NCBI GenBank assembly: GCA_021234155.1
Contig: JAJEKV010000786.1
Span: forward strand, 27,281 to 91,280
DNA from: Isoetes taiwanensis
Taxonomy: Eukaryota; Streptophyta; Lycopodiopsida; Isoetales; Isoetaceae
Direction: 5' to 3'
Length of the DNA: 64,000 bases
The position numbers and the translations under genes were made by a program. Positions 48,481-61,323 of the stretch are shown piece after piece (the first letter of the stretch is position 1; every line of letters begins with the position of its first letter). The notes under the pieces were generated by a model. It ran no database searches. It saw only the letters and a program-made list of their open reading frames with translations, and was not told the origin of the DNA.

Positions 48481-51400
48481 CTCAAGAACAAAATTTACAA
48501 CAAGATACCACTTGTACAAATTTATGAGAAACACTTTTCTATTATGTACAAAATTGCCCTAAGGCTACAATTACCGTGGGATTTTTCACCAAACAGTCCT
48601 AAACTAAACAAAAATTGGGAAAACCCCTATCATGTCGCTATCTCGCCGCCTTTACTCAGGGGCACTCCACTCTGAGGATGCGGAAGCCCCAATACCGCGA
48701 CCACTCCAAATTGAACGATCACCTCCCGGGCGATCGAAGTTTATCTCCGGGTTGATTCGGCCAGCTGCCTCCAACCAAGGATCCATAGGGATCCGGCGAT
48801 TCCACGACGCCACGATCGACGCCGCCCATCTTGCATGTAATCCGGCCACGGAAGCTCACCGACCGACGTTATCGAAGTTCTCCATCTTCACTAATTTTGG
48901 TTCTTCTAATTTAACCCAACTTCCAATTTATAGGCTAATACCAACCCTAGTGCTGCTCACGAAAGGTCACCTCACGTATATTCCGTAATCATTCCCCTAA
49001 TCCATATTTTTGTACCGCAAACTTTTCACTCCTTTTTTTAATATTCTCATTAACCGCCAGCAAGTTAATACCGTCCGCCATTAAAGTTTTATTCTCCCGC
49101 CAGAACTCTCACGATCTTGGTCTCAAGGTCGCCTCTTGAGATTCTCAATCGCCACGATCTTTCACACGCGGTCTCCCACGCAAAAAAAAAAAACCCTTCC
49201 CAACCGCCACTTCCACTCCTCACTTTTCACTCATACTCCACTCGGCCCTTCCGACTTCAGATTCGGGCGACCTCGACCTTCAAGATGGCTTCTACCTCCA
49301 AGAACTCAACACTCAACGCCGACCGCACCAATGGATCCAAAGCACCAAAAATATCAAGTTCGCTTTTTCATCCGCACCAGCCCCACATCCGCATCACCTA
49401 TAACCTCCCGGGTGAGTTCCGGATTGTTTCATTTTTTCGCAACAGAACTCCCTGGCTTCCCCAACAAGAACAAATTACAAAGAATTTGTGGTTAACCCGG
49501 TGAAGGCGTAAGATGGATATGCCTCCCAAGTCGATGGAAACCCTATACTCCTAAACCCTCAAACCATAGCCTCGCGCTTTTTCTACCTAATCTACCAATG
49601 CCTTGTCTTTACCTTGACATTGGTAAATATGATATTTCCAAATTCCGCTTCTATTCCTTATAATGTCGCACAAACCAAGTCCGCCCACCTTTCCAAAGCA
49701 ACATGATGCCTTTTACCAAGTTTCTTTGAGGAAATTTTGGGTTACTCCATGAAGAATACCTCTATTAACGATGTTTTCTACCATCCGTACTATATCCTCA
49801 CCAACACCATCAAACAATCAATTGACTCAACTCCTCAGACGTAGATTTCAACAGAACTTGACGCACTTTAAAAATCCTAACTCTTTCCCTGATCGCCCCA
49901 TGGGAGCCCACTTCCGTGCTTTCATTAATCATCGACCCCACGCCATCATGCCCCTTTCTCCACCAAGCCAACATCCCCGACCTTATTGATGCTTTGAAAG
50001 GTCTTCAACCAAACTCTCCTCCTTCTCAAGACCGCCAATCTCGGCCACCAACTCCATTGCATGTAAATATTTCACAACCACCGCCTCCACCTCCCTCAGA
50101 ATTCCAATTCTCTAAAACCTATTCCTTCGTTGATAACCAACCACCGTAACAAACCACCGCTAACCTTTGTGCAACAATTCCACTTTCGCAGACTCAACAA
50201 AGACAAAAAAAAAACAAAAGAAGAAGACAACAAAACTCCCATTGATCTCAATGAGTACTCACAAGGACACTCACAAAGAATGACCAAGGATCTATAAACA
50301 AGGGTGACAGATCAAAGCCATCCCATCCACCTCCTCACACCGCGGATACCTACAGCTGAAGTCGCCCTCACCGCTTTGATGCCCTCCCGTGATCATCACC
50401 GTAACTTCATAGCAGCCACTGTGGCACGACACGAGTCCGTGGACCAACCAAGCCAAGTCATCACACCGAAGATCGATTTGGTCGACCGTGGAGGCCGAGA
50501 AGAAGCCTTGCACAATCAATTCATGATCCATCGAGAAACCCTTCATCAATCCCAAAGAAATTGTCAAGGAACTCAAGGAGTCCCTCAAACAAAACGACAC
50601 CAAGTACACCGATCTTGAGACACGCTACAACAACTGGTCGCCACTTAATAATGCTACTCGACCGAGAACAAAGACACTTCGTACAGCCAACTTGATACTT
50701 GAGTCCAAGGTCACGACTTTCAAAACCACCTTGCGTAATAAGGATGCTCACATCGCGATCTCCCAAGGCAAGTTAGACCAGCTCACGGCAAGAACACACG
50801 CCGCAGATGTGTTTTGAAATAGCCGCACTCAAAACAGACTTGCAAGCCAATCCGACTTCAAGCTCCTCTCGATTCCCAACTTCTCCGACAAGTCCGACAC
50901 CTCACACGCAAAGTCACGGAATCGGCAGACCTCTCCGAAAGCAACAAGATATCATTGCAGATTACAAGATATCGATCGATAGCCGAAAGCGCATGCCAGA
51001 TGATGCGTAAGAAAAAGCGTAACAAACCTATCGCCTTTGCTTTCGCTATTCCCCCGACTATCCGGGCCAGCCGCTACCATGACTATGTGCAAGCAAGGAA
51101 AACACTTTTTTTTTATTCTCGGCCGAGAAACAAGGGTGATACCACAAGTCCCCCCGACAGAAGCCGATATCGAACGACAATGGCCCTTCATGTTCTGTCC
51201 ATGAACGAGGCACACTTTGTGCTCTCGCCAATTTTGATATCCTACAAGCTGCAGATCTCGACCATTTCGCTCTCAAAGACCATAGCCCCCCCGGCTTATG
51301 TCATGCACGACTTCTACCGGCACATGTTACTCGTGCTCATCCGATAAACGCGATGAGAACTTTAAAGGAGATACACACACGCGCAGGTTCTTTTGACCAA

Positions 51401-52429
51401 GAAGAACAAGTACCTCCAAGACACAAAATTTCGCAAACCGTTACCTCGTAATACATGCCTCTTCTACGTAAAAGAAGTGGAGCTATGGCTAGTGAACTTG
51501 GCACGCCCTTCGCACACTATACAACTCTGAACAAGAACTTGACCTTGCACGCTTGTTCTTACAACATTATGCTTCCTTGCACGCCTCAAGCACACGGAGC
51601 TGAAACGTAACGCCCTCCCCGATGAGTGGGACCCCTCAGACTCTGCGGATAGCATTATGTACATTCCGTTGCATGGGAGACAGCTACCAAACAGCTACAC
51701 CGAGAAGATATTATTGGAATTCCAAGAACAGATGCGGATGACCGCACCAACCCCCAAACAACCGAAAGTACACTAGCAAGCTTTGATGCCCACCTCGGAT
51801 CAAGGTCAATTCCCCAAAGATGGAGACAAGAATTTCGACTATCAAGTCAAAGAACATGCAGATTGGACACCCACGCAATTGCAGCAGACAAACGTTGGGA
51901 CCCACGCCATCCGCAGACGCAAATGGCGGAGGATGAAACTTTGGACAACACCAACAACCGGATATACATGCCCACGCGTGTTCGTGGAAGACCGCCCGTA
52001 ATGCAATTTCGGTCTTGTAACCTTCCTTGCCAAGGCCAAAACTTCAGCTGATCCATCTCAGATTTCGGCAAGCGTAATTGCGGCAAAGACTCATGACCAT
52101 ACTCCGCAGTATGCGTAAACGCAAGTGCCGTGATCCATTTTTGCAACCCCAATGCAAATGCCGGAAAGTTCGGGTTGGACCTTGTCTTATACATGGAGAT
52201 CACAAATCTTCCATCCGAGATCCACGCCACCTGGAGAACATGATTTTCAAGGCTTTCTCATAGCAAGCCAATGTTTGGCATCCGTGACTCAAGCAACTGA
52301 AAAGAGACTAACAACACTCGCTGAATACAAGAAGCCGAGCCTCCCTCATCTCTATGTTCAAGATCAGAAAGAGGAACGAGGATTCCCCCCCCGAATTCAT
52401 GCCCCCTTTCTAGCCAATAAGTGTAGTTT
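48481..52429 (+). pseudogene. OTA element extra 3' region with unidentified ORF
   Basis: Nearly 4 kb between integrase and the purine tract. Protein-like stretches on the plus strand include MASTSKNSTLNADRTNG (49285), GYASQVDGNPILLNPQTIAS (49510-49570), FEEILGYSMKNTSINDVFYH (49725-49785) and a probable coiled coil, KEIVKELKESLKQNDTKYTD (50553-50612), with TANLILESKVTTFKTTLRNK (50682-50742). I see no signal peptide or paired membrane helices, so an env-type product is not supported. The position matches the extra 3' ORF of Athila-group elements. It is broken by many frameshifts and function is unknown. Confidence 0.5.
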
Positions 52430-52441
52430 GGTAGGGGGGAG
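52430..52441 (+). other. OTA polypurine tract
   Basis: GGTAGGGGGGAG-type tract ending at the base before the 3' LTR. Confidence 0.8.
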
Positions 52442-53054
52442 TGTTAGCCCCCGGCCCTGGCGCATTACACAGTGTGTCTATACTTGTGCGATGAGGGCGA
52501 GGCCCCACCGCCACCTGCGGTCCAAGAAGAGGGATCCACAAGAGCCACGGCTGGGTCAAAGCTCCTCCAAGAAGCAGAAGACCCAAAGGTAGGACCCACG
52601 GCTGGCCACTACTTGTCTGTTAGCACGGGCCAGCTGGACAGCCAGATTCCCCGCTCGAAAGTGCCCAAGTAGTGGAGCACGCTGTTGTCATGATGAGGAT
52701 CAGATTCAGGTGAGGGCCACCCGTGTTCCTATATATTGTAGCATTTTTGCTCCTTCAAAAAGAGGGTTCGAGTGTTCTTTTGTGTCACTACAGAAAGCGC
52801 GCATGCCGGTCGCCTCACAGCGCTCTTTTGAGCCTTCATTGTACACTTGTTTTGATCAATGGATTGCCGCGGTTCTCCACAAGTGTCTTGTGTGTTTCAT
52901 TGTGTATTGCCATTGCCGCTTTTATCCGAGTTTTTCTTGTTCTTTCCTCTGCTAGCAAAAATCCCGCAGGACAAGAGTGTCTCAGATTTGCCCTCGCCGG
53001 ACTTCACGGATCTCACAGATCCATCCTCAGCGATCCCGAGCCCGACCCCAAACA
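52442..53054 (+). repeat. OTA element 3' LTR
   Basis: TGTTAGCC ... CCAAACA, aligned with 42072-42672. It keeps CTG/CAG at most sites where the 5' LTR does not, for example 'ccagctggacagccag' at 52630, which is scrambled in the 5' copy. It is followed by AAGTC. Confidence 0.88.
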
Positions 53055-53439
53055 AAGTCATTGTGGTTCTTCGTCCTAAAGTTCAATGGAAAAATACCTC
53101 TTTATAATACAACATGATTGTCTCTATATAGCTTGAAGTAAGCCTGCAATTACAACAATTATTTGGTCATATCCATATAGGATATTTCTTTGTTATAGAT
53201 CTATCTATTCAGCCAATGAAAGTTCACTACACATAGCCAACTCTCTAATAAATACTAGGTAATATCATCTTTATACGACAAGTTTCAAGTTCTTTCAATT
53301 TTAATAACAACATATATATTTCAATAATTCACATGTTTGGCATCACCTATTCCATCAATGAAATGCTTCGCATGAACTTATATTACACTATAGCCCTTAA
53401 ACGCCGCACCTGCTACTAGTAATATTTTAGTATAAAGTT
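53055..53439. other. AT-rich flank; no gene seen
   Basis: Unique sequence to the right of the OTA element; no ORF or repeat recognised. Confidence 0.4.
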
Positions 53440-56400
53440 TTAAGGGATCAAGAGTTCAACTAATCTTGAAATCGCAGAAGATGGGTTATCCTCAAGGAAC
53501 TTCTTAACTTGACTGTTCCTATGGAGTGTCCCAAGTTCTAAGGACGTTGGTCGACGCCCACCTCTCGCAAGGTCAGCCACCAACTCTTCCACCCCTCGCG
53601 GTCGGAGGTGTAGGCCGCGGTATCGCCAATCTTCCTCGCCGCCTGGTAGGGGCCAAACGGTCAAGAGGTCAAGTGCTATTGCTCTCTTCACTGGGACAGC
53701 ATAGTTGACATTTGCCGCTATTTGAGCATGCCCGCCAAGCCCGAGAGTGCACAAGCATGAACACTCCTTCACTGGGCTGAATTTATGTGTATCACCGCTA
53801 TTCTCCCATCCGCCAGAGGGGGTAGTACCCCAACACCTGTCATTGTGTGTCGCAGATGATTCCCCACTTGCTTGGCCTCCAGCTTTATGTCGGCCGTGGG
53901 CTGCATTTCGCCGCCTCTATCTCCTATCTCCGCTTCTCAGTAGTTCGCAATTGTGGAGTCGACTCCGCCCGGATGTCGCATTCCTGCCCCCTTGCGGGAG
54001 GTGGTGTCGAGGGGCTCGGCATCAAGATGCCGGTGGTCTTGCCTCGATCCCCATCCGTTTCTCGGATGGCGCAGGAACACTTCTTCCTCGATGGCGTGCG
54101 CTCCGCCTCCATAACCCCGCCTTATGTCGGCCAGAGGGTTCGGGATGCTCCAAGTCGCAGTGCTCTGCCTTCACTTGAAGGAAGTCCTGAGGCTCTGGGA
54201 CGATGAAGTCGCTAACTCGGGTTGTCAGCCAACAGAAGTTGGGAAAAGAATCATCAAGCTTCCAGCTCCCTCTCCTGCATTCTGAAGATCTCAGTATGTC
54301 ACTTCCTCTCCATTGATGATGATGGGGCTAGGCTTATGATGCCTAGCCCAAGTGGTGGAGCGACTCAGGGGGTGGCTGCCCGCTCGATGTTGGCAGCCTC
54401 CTCCTCCGCAGCTTTTTGCCGTCGAGTCGAGCTCAGGTACTCTTCTGCCGCCCCCTCTTCTTCTTCTCTTCCTTCTTGCTCCCGGCTGGTACCGCAAAAG
54501 CATTTGCTCTTCTTGGGCTGCTATGGGGTCCACCTCCATCGGAGGGATAGAGGTTGCCCCCATTGGGTTTTCAACGCGGTGGGATAGGAATATAGCTAGG
54601 GCGGTGTAGGAGAAATACTTGGTCCCGCTAACCGTCAGACCATGTAATCTCGCAGCCTCCGGGCCTTGTTGGTCGTATTTCAAGGATGTTCGACATCACC
54701 CAAGGTCGCTTGAAGGGATGGGCGGGGAACAAAATAGCCTATGCAAGGGGGAGCTGGATGAGGAGGGTCCTACCCCAGCTTGGAACTCGCTAGAACTTGT
54801 CTATATATGCTGGGGTTGCATTCCGTGGCTTGACATCTACTTCCTTCCCAAAGACTCCTAAGATGTCATTGACATCTACCTAGGCAAGTGGGCATCGGCG
54901 CTGTACCATCGCCTCAAGTGCCAGATGGCCATTGATCTAAATAAGAAGAGACTATCAAACGATGCGCACCTCGTGGAGCCGGAAGATCGCCTAAGCGCTG
55001 AGAGCAAACTTGTAGTGTGCTAAATGGGAAAAGGGGACCTATTTATAGAAAAGGGGAAAACCCCTAATTTTTTGGATGACCTAGAATTTACCGGGATTGG
55101 GTGATTCTCGATCGCTAAGAGGTGTAATTGAGAATTTGAAGACTACTTTTATCATTTGAATATGGCGTGGTGAAGAAAATAGCCGAGAGGTTCACCGCTG
55201 CTCGCACCAATAATGAAAAGTTCATTTTTCCGCCGGGCGCGACGGTGAGACATGGGCTCTAAATGGGCTAAGCTTGATAAATTTGGGTGATCTAAGGGTC
55301 TAATCTTCATCGACTCGCCGAAGAAGCGTAATTGACCCCTTATTTGGTCAATTTGGAGCTGTTTTGGGCATTTTTAGCATGGTCTCACACGTTGACTCAA
55401 AAAATAAGAAGTTCATTTTTCTGTCTCCGGGCGCGATGGGGAGACATCGTCTCAATTTTGCTCAAAAAGTCCAATTTTTACCAAAACAAATGCCAAAATT
55501 CAATATCCTAACCTATTTAAGCAAGATTAAACATATTATTTACTCAAAAATTCTTTATATTAACAAAAATTTCCATTATTTACAAGAAGTTCAAGGGCGT
55601 TCTCCCTTGATGTTTCTAGCCGATACATATCCCGCCTCATGAGTGTGACCTCTTCGCGGAAGCCGTGCCGGCCGAATTTTCAAAGTGCGTCGCACCAGCT
55701 TTTGCTCTCCGCTTCCCCGTAGGCACGTAAAGAACATTTCATTTGGCCACCCGCGATGTCCGTGGTTATAATTTTGCATTACCTCTCTGAATTCAGCGCG
55801 AAACGGCGTCTGGGGATCAAGAGTCTCAGAATTTCGCTGGAAGTGCCGGATTTCCCCGAGGGCTCTTCGCCTTCGCTTGCTGTTGGAACGCTTTTCCGTG
55901 GGTGCTCTCGGGAGGCTTGGGCCCGGGTGGCGCGCTCGTGGTCCGGCTTTTGCTCCGTGTCCGCCTTTAATTGTTCTCACCCGTGCTCCCCGTGTGCAGG
56001 CGCCTCCCCACCATGTAGGCATGAAGCCTCGGATCTTCAGACCTTGACGGGTTCATCACGCACGCCCCGCTGTGGTCGCGCTTTAACCCTATCCCACGCC
56101 TAAAAGGTGGGGTTTCGGCGCCGCCTGTGTCGCCTCCTGTTCCTGCCACTCGCCGTACTTCCTTCTCCACGACCGGGTTTTAAAGAGCTTGCCCTCTTGT
56201 TGGGGACGAATCTTCGTCCACAGCCGCTTCAGAGAAGGCGTGGGTCTCGCCAGCTCGATGGCTCATTGATGACTTTAACCTTTTCGCCGCTTGTTTACCA
56301 ACTCATGAACGTTTCGCCCAGCTTCTTTAATGCTCTTTTGGCCTCTTTCCTCTCTTCTAGCCAAATGGTTGGCTCTGCCCTCCTGCCTCTTTGTCCTCCT

Positions 56401-57430
56401 CTCGCGTGCTCTTTGGTTTCATACTGGCCGATGAACGCCATGTAGGTTCCGCTTTTCAAATAGGCTAAGCCGGCCACGCTTCCTCTCTCTCCCCGCCTTC
56501 CAGATCGGGTCCAAGCCGAGTCAATCTACGGCTATCCCTTCGCTCCTCGCTCTCCTTGCTCCTCCTTTCCTCCTCTATGTATTTCTTCAGGATTCGCGTA
56601 TGACATCCGCTGTTCTCCCCTATGACCTTCGTTTCGCCGCTTGGTCCGAAGTCCCTTTCCTCACTGATGAAGATTCGCCCGTTCTGGAAAAGGCGTTTTG
56701 AGTATCCTTCCGAATGAGGGGGTAGGATCGGCGCCGGAGGATTCGGCTTCTACGGGCTTCCTAGTACCGCTTTGTCCGAGCTATATTCGACGGTTCGCCG
56801 ATCCGAAATAGGCGCCTTTAAGATCGCCTTTGGCAAACGAGAGCAGATTTTCTAAGGATCGACGCCGGAAAATGGGGGGCTTAGATCTATTTATAGGGTC
56901 GATTTTAGGTCAAATTTCAAACTACCTTTTGGGGTCATCTCGAACACCTAGAACACCTAAATTAAGAGATGGTTCACACGCGCTGCCTGCATCATAATGA
57001 AAAGTCCATTTTTCGCTCGGGCGCCGACGGGGGAGACATGGTGGGTCCCACGCTTTTTTACATATAACATGCCAATTCTACTACTTCTTAGCTTAAGTTT
57101 AGAATTACTGTTATTTTTCCGCGGATTTATAACTTTTTGTGTGTTTCGAAGTCGAATGTTCACGCCGCTATGCCCAAACCAAAATGAGATTCCCATTATC
57201 CGCCCCCGGCGCCGACGCGGTGAGACCATCCTACTTTTGAAGGTTGGCTCACTAATTTTAGTCTTTTATGTTTCCATTCATTTTAACAAGTATTAGCTTA
57301 AGATATACTACAAAAATGAGAAAAAATTCCCATTTTTTTTCGAGGTTTGAGAATTCTATCAAGTTAGTATCATGGGAGCATGGTCGCTGCTTTGCTCTTG
57401 GTCTCCAAGAACATTGCTCGATACCACCGT
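53440..57430 (-). repeat. Unclassified decayed repeat region, possibly a small LTR-type element
   Basis: GC-rich minus-strand frames look like former coding sequence but match no family I can name: KKFLEDNPSSAISRLVELL (53500-53445), VSGTKYFSYTALAIFLSHRV with QPGARRKRRRR (54630-54460), and ICLARNIKG-type frames at 56022-55591. A motif of the form AAAAGTTCATTTTTC, a short spacer, GGGCGC, GACGG and GAGAC occurs at about 55213, 55405, 56995 and 57183. Two segments with CTATTTATAG (55040 and 56890) precede these motifs at similar spacing, so 54.9-55.6 and 56.8-57.4 kb may be a diverged LTR pair. Confidence 0.3.
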
Positions 57431-59029
57431 GGATGTCCCCTACTCATATACAAGCAGCACTCACCATATACAAACAGAGTTCATCCCCCATACCAGCCTC
57501 CAAACCGATACGTGGCCCTCCACAATCATCAGATTCTAACGAAGTCCCAGTGGGAAGAGTGAAGGGGTCATTTTACGCCTCCCTCGTGGCCTACCTAGTC
57601 GCGGAAGCGTAAAACATACATGTCAAGATACAACATAAACACACATCCATCTCAAGCAGGGTGGTGCATCAACATCTCGATAGACAATGATCAAAGATCA
57701 TACATAGGGGTCCTACCCAAGGCTCGACGCCAGGGATGACCGGACGGCTTGGGTCTCCAGAGTTCGCTGCGCATGTAATTCATGGCAATGGATTTGGCTG
57801 GCTTAAGAACATGGCATAGGGTTGACCACTCCATCCGCCCCTCCCGCGGCACACTTTGCGTAGTAGGTGAAAAGTGTTGGGACCCGATCAGAGTTCAGCC
57901 GGGTGCATAGCCAAAGGGGCTATTCCCGGGTTGCATCTCCCCAGCCCCGATGGGGTGTAGGGATCACTCCCTCCCAGAGATCTACATGCCGACTCAAGGT
58001 GACTAGAGGGCCACCGCCTTATTCGACTTGAACCCAATGGAGGGTGACGATCACCCCACGGGTGTCGAGCCCATGCCTTGCCCACACGCAGCGGGCAAAC
58101 CATTAGGCCTAGTCCACAATGATCCCCCGGTAGCACTAACACACCATAGGGATCGCTCAAGAGTCGTAACACTAACCTCCTTATAAGCCGGGCCTCGGGC
58201 CCTTCACCCACAAACTGTGTGTGGTTCTTGTGCACGTGCCGCATCTATAGTGTGCTGAGAGGCTAATCTAGGAGCATCTACTACCAAGCTTTTAGGTCTC
58301 TACCCCTTCCCAATACAAGGAGTTCATAGAGATACATCATCCACATACATCACGTAAGAACTAAAGAACTAGATCTATTCTATATCATAGAGTTAGGTTC
58401 TTTAGTTAGAGTCCTGTATCTAGAGATCTAGAGGGTTGTTATGGGCATTTAATAGGCTAAACCTACCCATTCAATGACTAGAAGATGGTTTAGGCTATTA
58501 AATTGACGTAAATACCGATCCTTGAGTTCCTCCTCCCGACCTGAAGTTCAACCATCCCGCCGAACTGCCGAATCAAGGGAAACTAATGGTGCAATTCTCT
58601 CGCATTGAAGTCTAGGAGGCGCTTTGACCCCCCGGGCAGCCAAAAAGAGAGCTCTAAAACCCTAGAAACCAAAAAATGGGCAAGTTAGGGTTTCCCTTCC
58701 TAAATAGACAAGGGGTTGGTTAGGTTTCCAATTATTCCCTTTAGGCATGTGGGATAATTGGGAATGGGCCCACTTGCCTTTAATGGCTAGGTGGCAAAAT
58801 GTGCCCACATGGAAATGTGCCCACATTAATGTGCACATTGGTAAATGTGCACATTAAAATGTGCACATTAATAATAAAATGCACATACCTAAAGCAAGTT
58901 GCCCCCCAAGGGGCTACCCACCGGGCTACACTCTACGATATATACGCCCACGGAGTGGCGGTACGCAAGCGGATTTTAGGTAGTACAAGATACCGCCCCG
59001 GGACCATATACCGTGGCCGGAACGCCACA
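57431..59029 (-). repeat. Chromovirus B 3' LTR
   Basis: About 1.6 kb, aligned with 30868-32503. The inner end is TGTGGCGTTCC (minus), followed by the purine tract at 59030-59044. The outer end reads GGACATCC-like rather than ...CA, a one- or two-base difference from copy A. Confidence 0.8.
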
Positions 59030-59919
59030 TTTCTCCCCACCTTGAAATGATGTCGCCCGGCAAAGATCGCGGGATCTCCCCACCTTGGGATCTTCCTAAC
59101 CCGCAATCAACCCGATACATACGATATACTACTATAATACTTACACATTTATTAAGATTACCTTAAGGTAATATTTTTAGAACATTATTACGCCCATTAT
59201 ATTATGGAATAACTTATCAATTCATAACATCATTAAAACAAGTTACTCGATACTTCACTTATGACGACAATTTAGTTTATCAAAATTTTAACATTTCATA
59301 ATTATTGTTCAAGGTACTTTTCATTCCTTGCAACACATTCCAACAAAATTTTGTGTTGTAAGTCTCGTAGCTCGACCTCCTTGCCCTCCCGGAGCTTCTA
59401 TTGGCTCTGCAGGTCGACACTAATGCTAGTACCATTTTAATTATTAATAAAATTTTGGTTATATGATGACCACCCCACCTATCTACATGGATGCATGGCT
59501 AATCTCTCAAGATAGGAAGAGGGTGAATCTTCCATTATGGTCATGAGACAGCTTCTTATATGCCTATATGCCGGGCCATGCCTACACCTCTAGTTGCCCA
59601 AATCATGGGAGGATATCCTTCCCCAGATATGGGGCGGAAGGATAGATTCCTCCCATCAAAGCATATATGGGGCTAAAGGTGCCTTTCCTATCAATGCATC
59701 TCTCAATGACCTCCTTTCTTCGAGGTCGCCTACTCCGAGGGACGTAAGTAGACTTTCTAATCTACCTTCCACTCGGCCCAAGCGAAACGCTGGCCATGCC
59801 TACCTTGACATTACATCACTTCTAGAGATCACCGTAGTGGTCTCATCATTTGTAACAACGATGCAACCCATACCTAGTATAGTTGTATGCGTAGATTAAT
59901 CTTATCTACACATAGAATT

Positions 59920-61180
59920 AATCTACACAATCGACATGCCCGAGCCGCATTTCTTCTGAGATGACCTTGCGGGCCCCATTGCTCCATAAACTATGGGTAC
60001 CGCTTTAATAGATCCTTCTTGAGTACCCATGTCGCTGTTTTCCACCGGCAAAGTGTTTCCACTTGACCAAGTATTGGAGGAACTCCGACCTCCTTGTTTT
60101 CTTGAAAGCTTTATCAAGAATCAATTTTGGAACTATTTCCAAATGCTCCTCCGCCATTTCCAACAACGTTGAGTGTCCAAGACTTCGCCCCGATTTGAGT
60201 ATGCTTCTTCAACACTCACGCGGAAGACCTTATGAATCTTTAGGTATGCCGGTAGATCCAATCAGAGGATTGATTACCTACTCTCTCGACTATTCCGAAG
60301 GTCCAGCCCACCTTGGAGCAAGCTTCTTGCAATTCTCGATCCCGAAGCCACCGCTTCACCTTGATCTTCAGCCAAACATCGCCGCCAACTTGAACTCCCC
60401 TAGCTGTTCGATGCTTGTCGGCCATGCTCTTTTTGTCGAATCCTTGCCGCTAGAGATATCCTCGAACTTCTTCCACCAAACGGCCGCATATCGCCAACAT
60501 CCGCCGCGAAACTTCTACTTTTGACACGGGATTGTGCCAAGTGTCCGGAGTTAGGCATTGATAGCCGAATTGATCATAAACGGCGCATATTTGGGATGAC
60601 TCGCTTGGTGCTATTGTAGGCAAACCCACCAAGTGAATAAATTCTTTTCCCACATACCTTGCTTATTCCGCATATAGTTTCGCAAAGATGTCCTCCAAAA
60701 TCCCGTTGTTCCGGCCTCGCTTGGGCTATCCGTCTGAGGGATGATACCGCGCTCATGGATAGCTTCCTCAATTGTCGCAGCCAGGTCTTGCCAAAAGGCA
60801 CTCATAAACTTTGATCCCCTTGAGATAATCTCCCTTGGCATGCCGTGAAGCCCGAAGATCTCTTTGGTGAAGAGCTTTGTCAGATCCATAGCCGTGACTC
60901 GTGGTCCCCGCAAGGCAACAAATGTGCCATCTTTCACAACTTGTCAACCACTACCATCAAAGCATCCTTCCTCTTACCGCCCTTGGAAGCCCGCGGATGA
61001 AATCCATGCCGATCACCTCCCACTTAGCGCTTGGCACCGCTTAATGGCTCTAATGCCCCCGAATTGGCTGCTCCGCTTTTGTCTCACGGGTATAGCCGGT
61101 ATTCCTTGATGTAGCGAGCCACCGCTTCTTCATTCCCGGCCAATAATAGCCACAAGACTTTGAAATATGTTTTCATGAAT
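59920..61180 (-). pseudogene. pol: Chromovirus B integrase and chromodomain
   Basis: Integrase core on the minus strand: TKEIFGLHGMPREIIS with GSKFMSAFWQDLAATIE (60937-60760), then IHLVGLPTIAPSESSQ and GYQCLTPDTWHNP (60640-60520). The C-terminal domain appears in fragments. The chromodomain region reads EFLQYLVKWKH (~60090-60055), then LPVENSDMGTQEGS in the next frame, followed by PIVYGAMG. The zinc-finger region near 61150-61090 is damaged. Compared with copy A, the QARD-type segment near 60505 is scrambled at a CTGG site. Confidence 0.83.
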
Positions 61181-61323
61181 CCCGCATGGCCAGCTTATTG
61201 ACCAAGCAGCGTGTCGTGGAGGATCAATTTCTTACACCGATGATTCGCATGCACAACTTGTTCTTATGGTATAACAGTTGCCTTCCTTCTTATAATGTTT
61301 AAAGGTTTCCCGCTTTTTCTGTT

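Larger units (their letters stand above)
42072..53054 (+). mobile_element. Ty3/gypsy OTA-type element (Athila/Tat group), ~11 kb, full length
   Basis: Two ~605 bp LTRs, a tRNA-Asp-like primer-binding site, gag, protease, RT, RNase H, integrase, a ~3.9 kb region beyond pol, a purine tract, and an imperfect 5 bp target duplication (AAGTT / AAGTC). Domain order with integrase after RNase H identifies gypsy. There is no chromodomain, and the primer site and extra 3' region point to the OTA (Athila/Tat/Ogre) group. Every gene is frameshifted as the sequence stands, yet motifs remain clear. LTR differences concentrate at CTG/CAG sites, so real decay may be less than it appears. Confidence 0.88.

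Noticed and set aside
48481-52429. An env-like gene downstream of the OTA pol
   Set aside because: I see no signal peptide, membrane anchor or cleavage site pattern in any frame; the region is better described as an unidentified extra ORF.
53440-54690. Plus- and minus-strand ORFs of 110-143 codons as host genes
   Set aside because: Overlapping frames on both strands in GC-rich decayed sequence; no recognisable domain, start context or splice structure.
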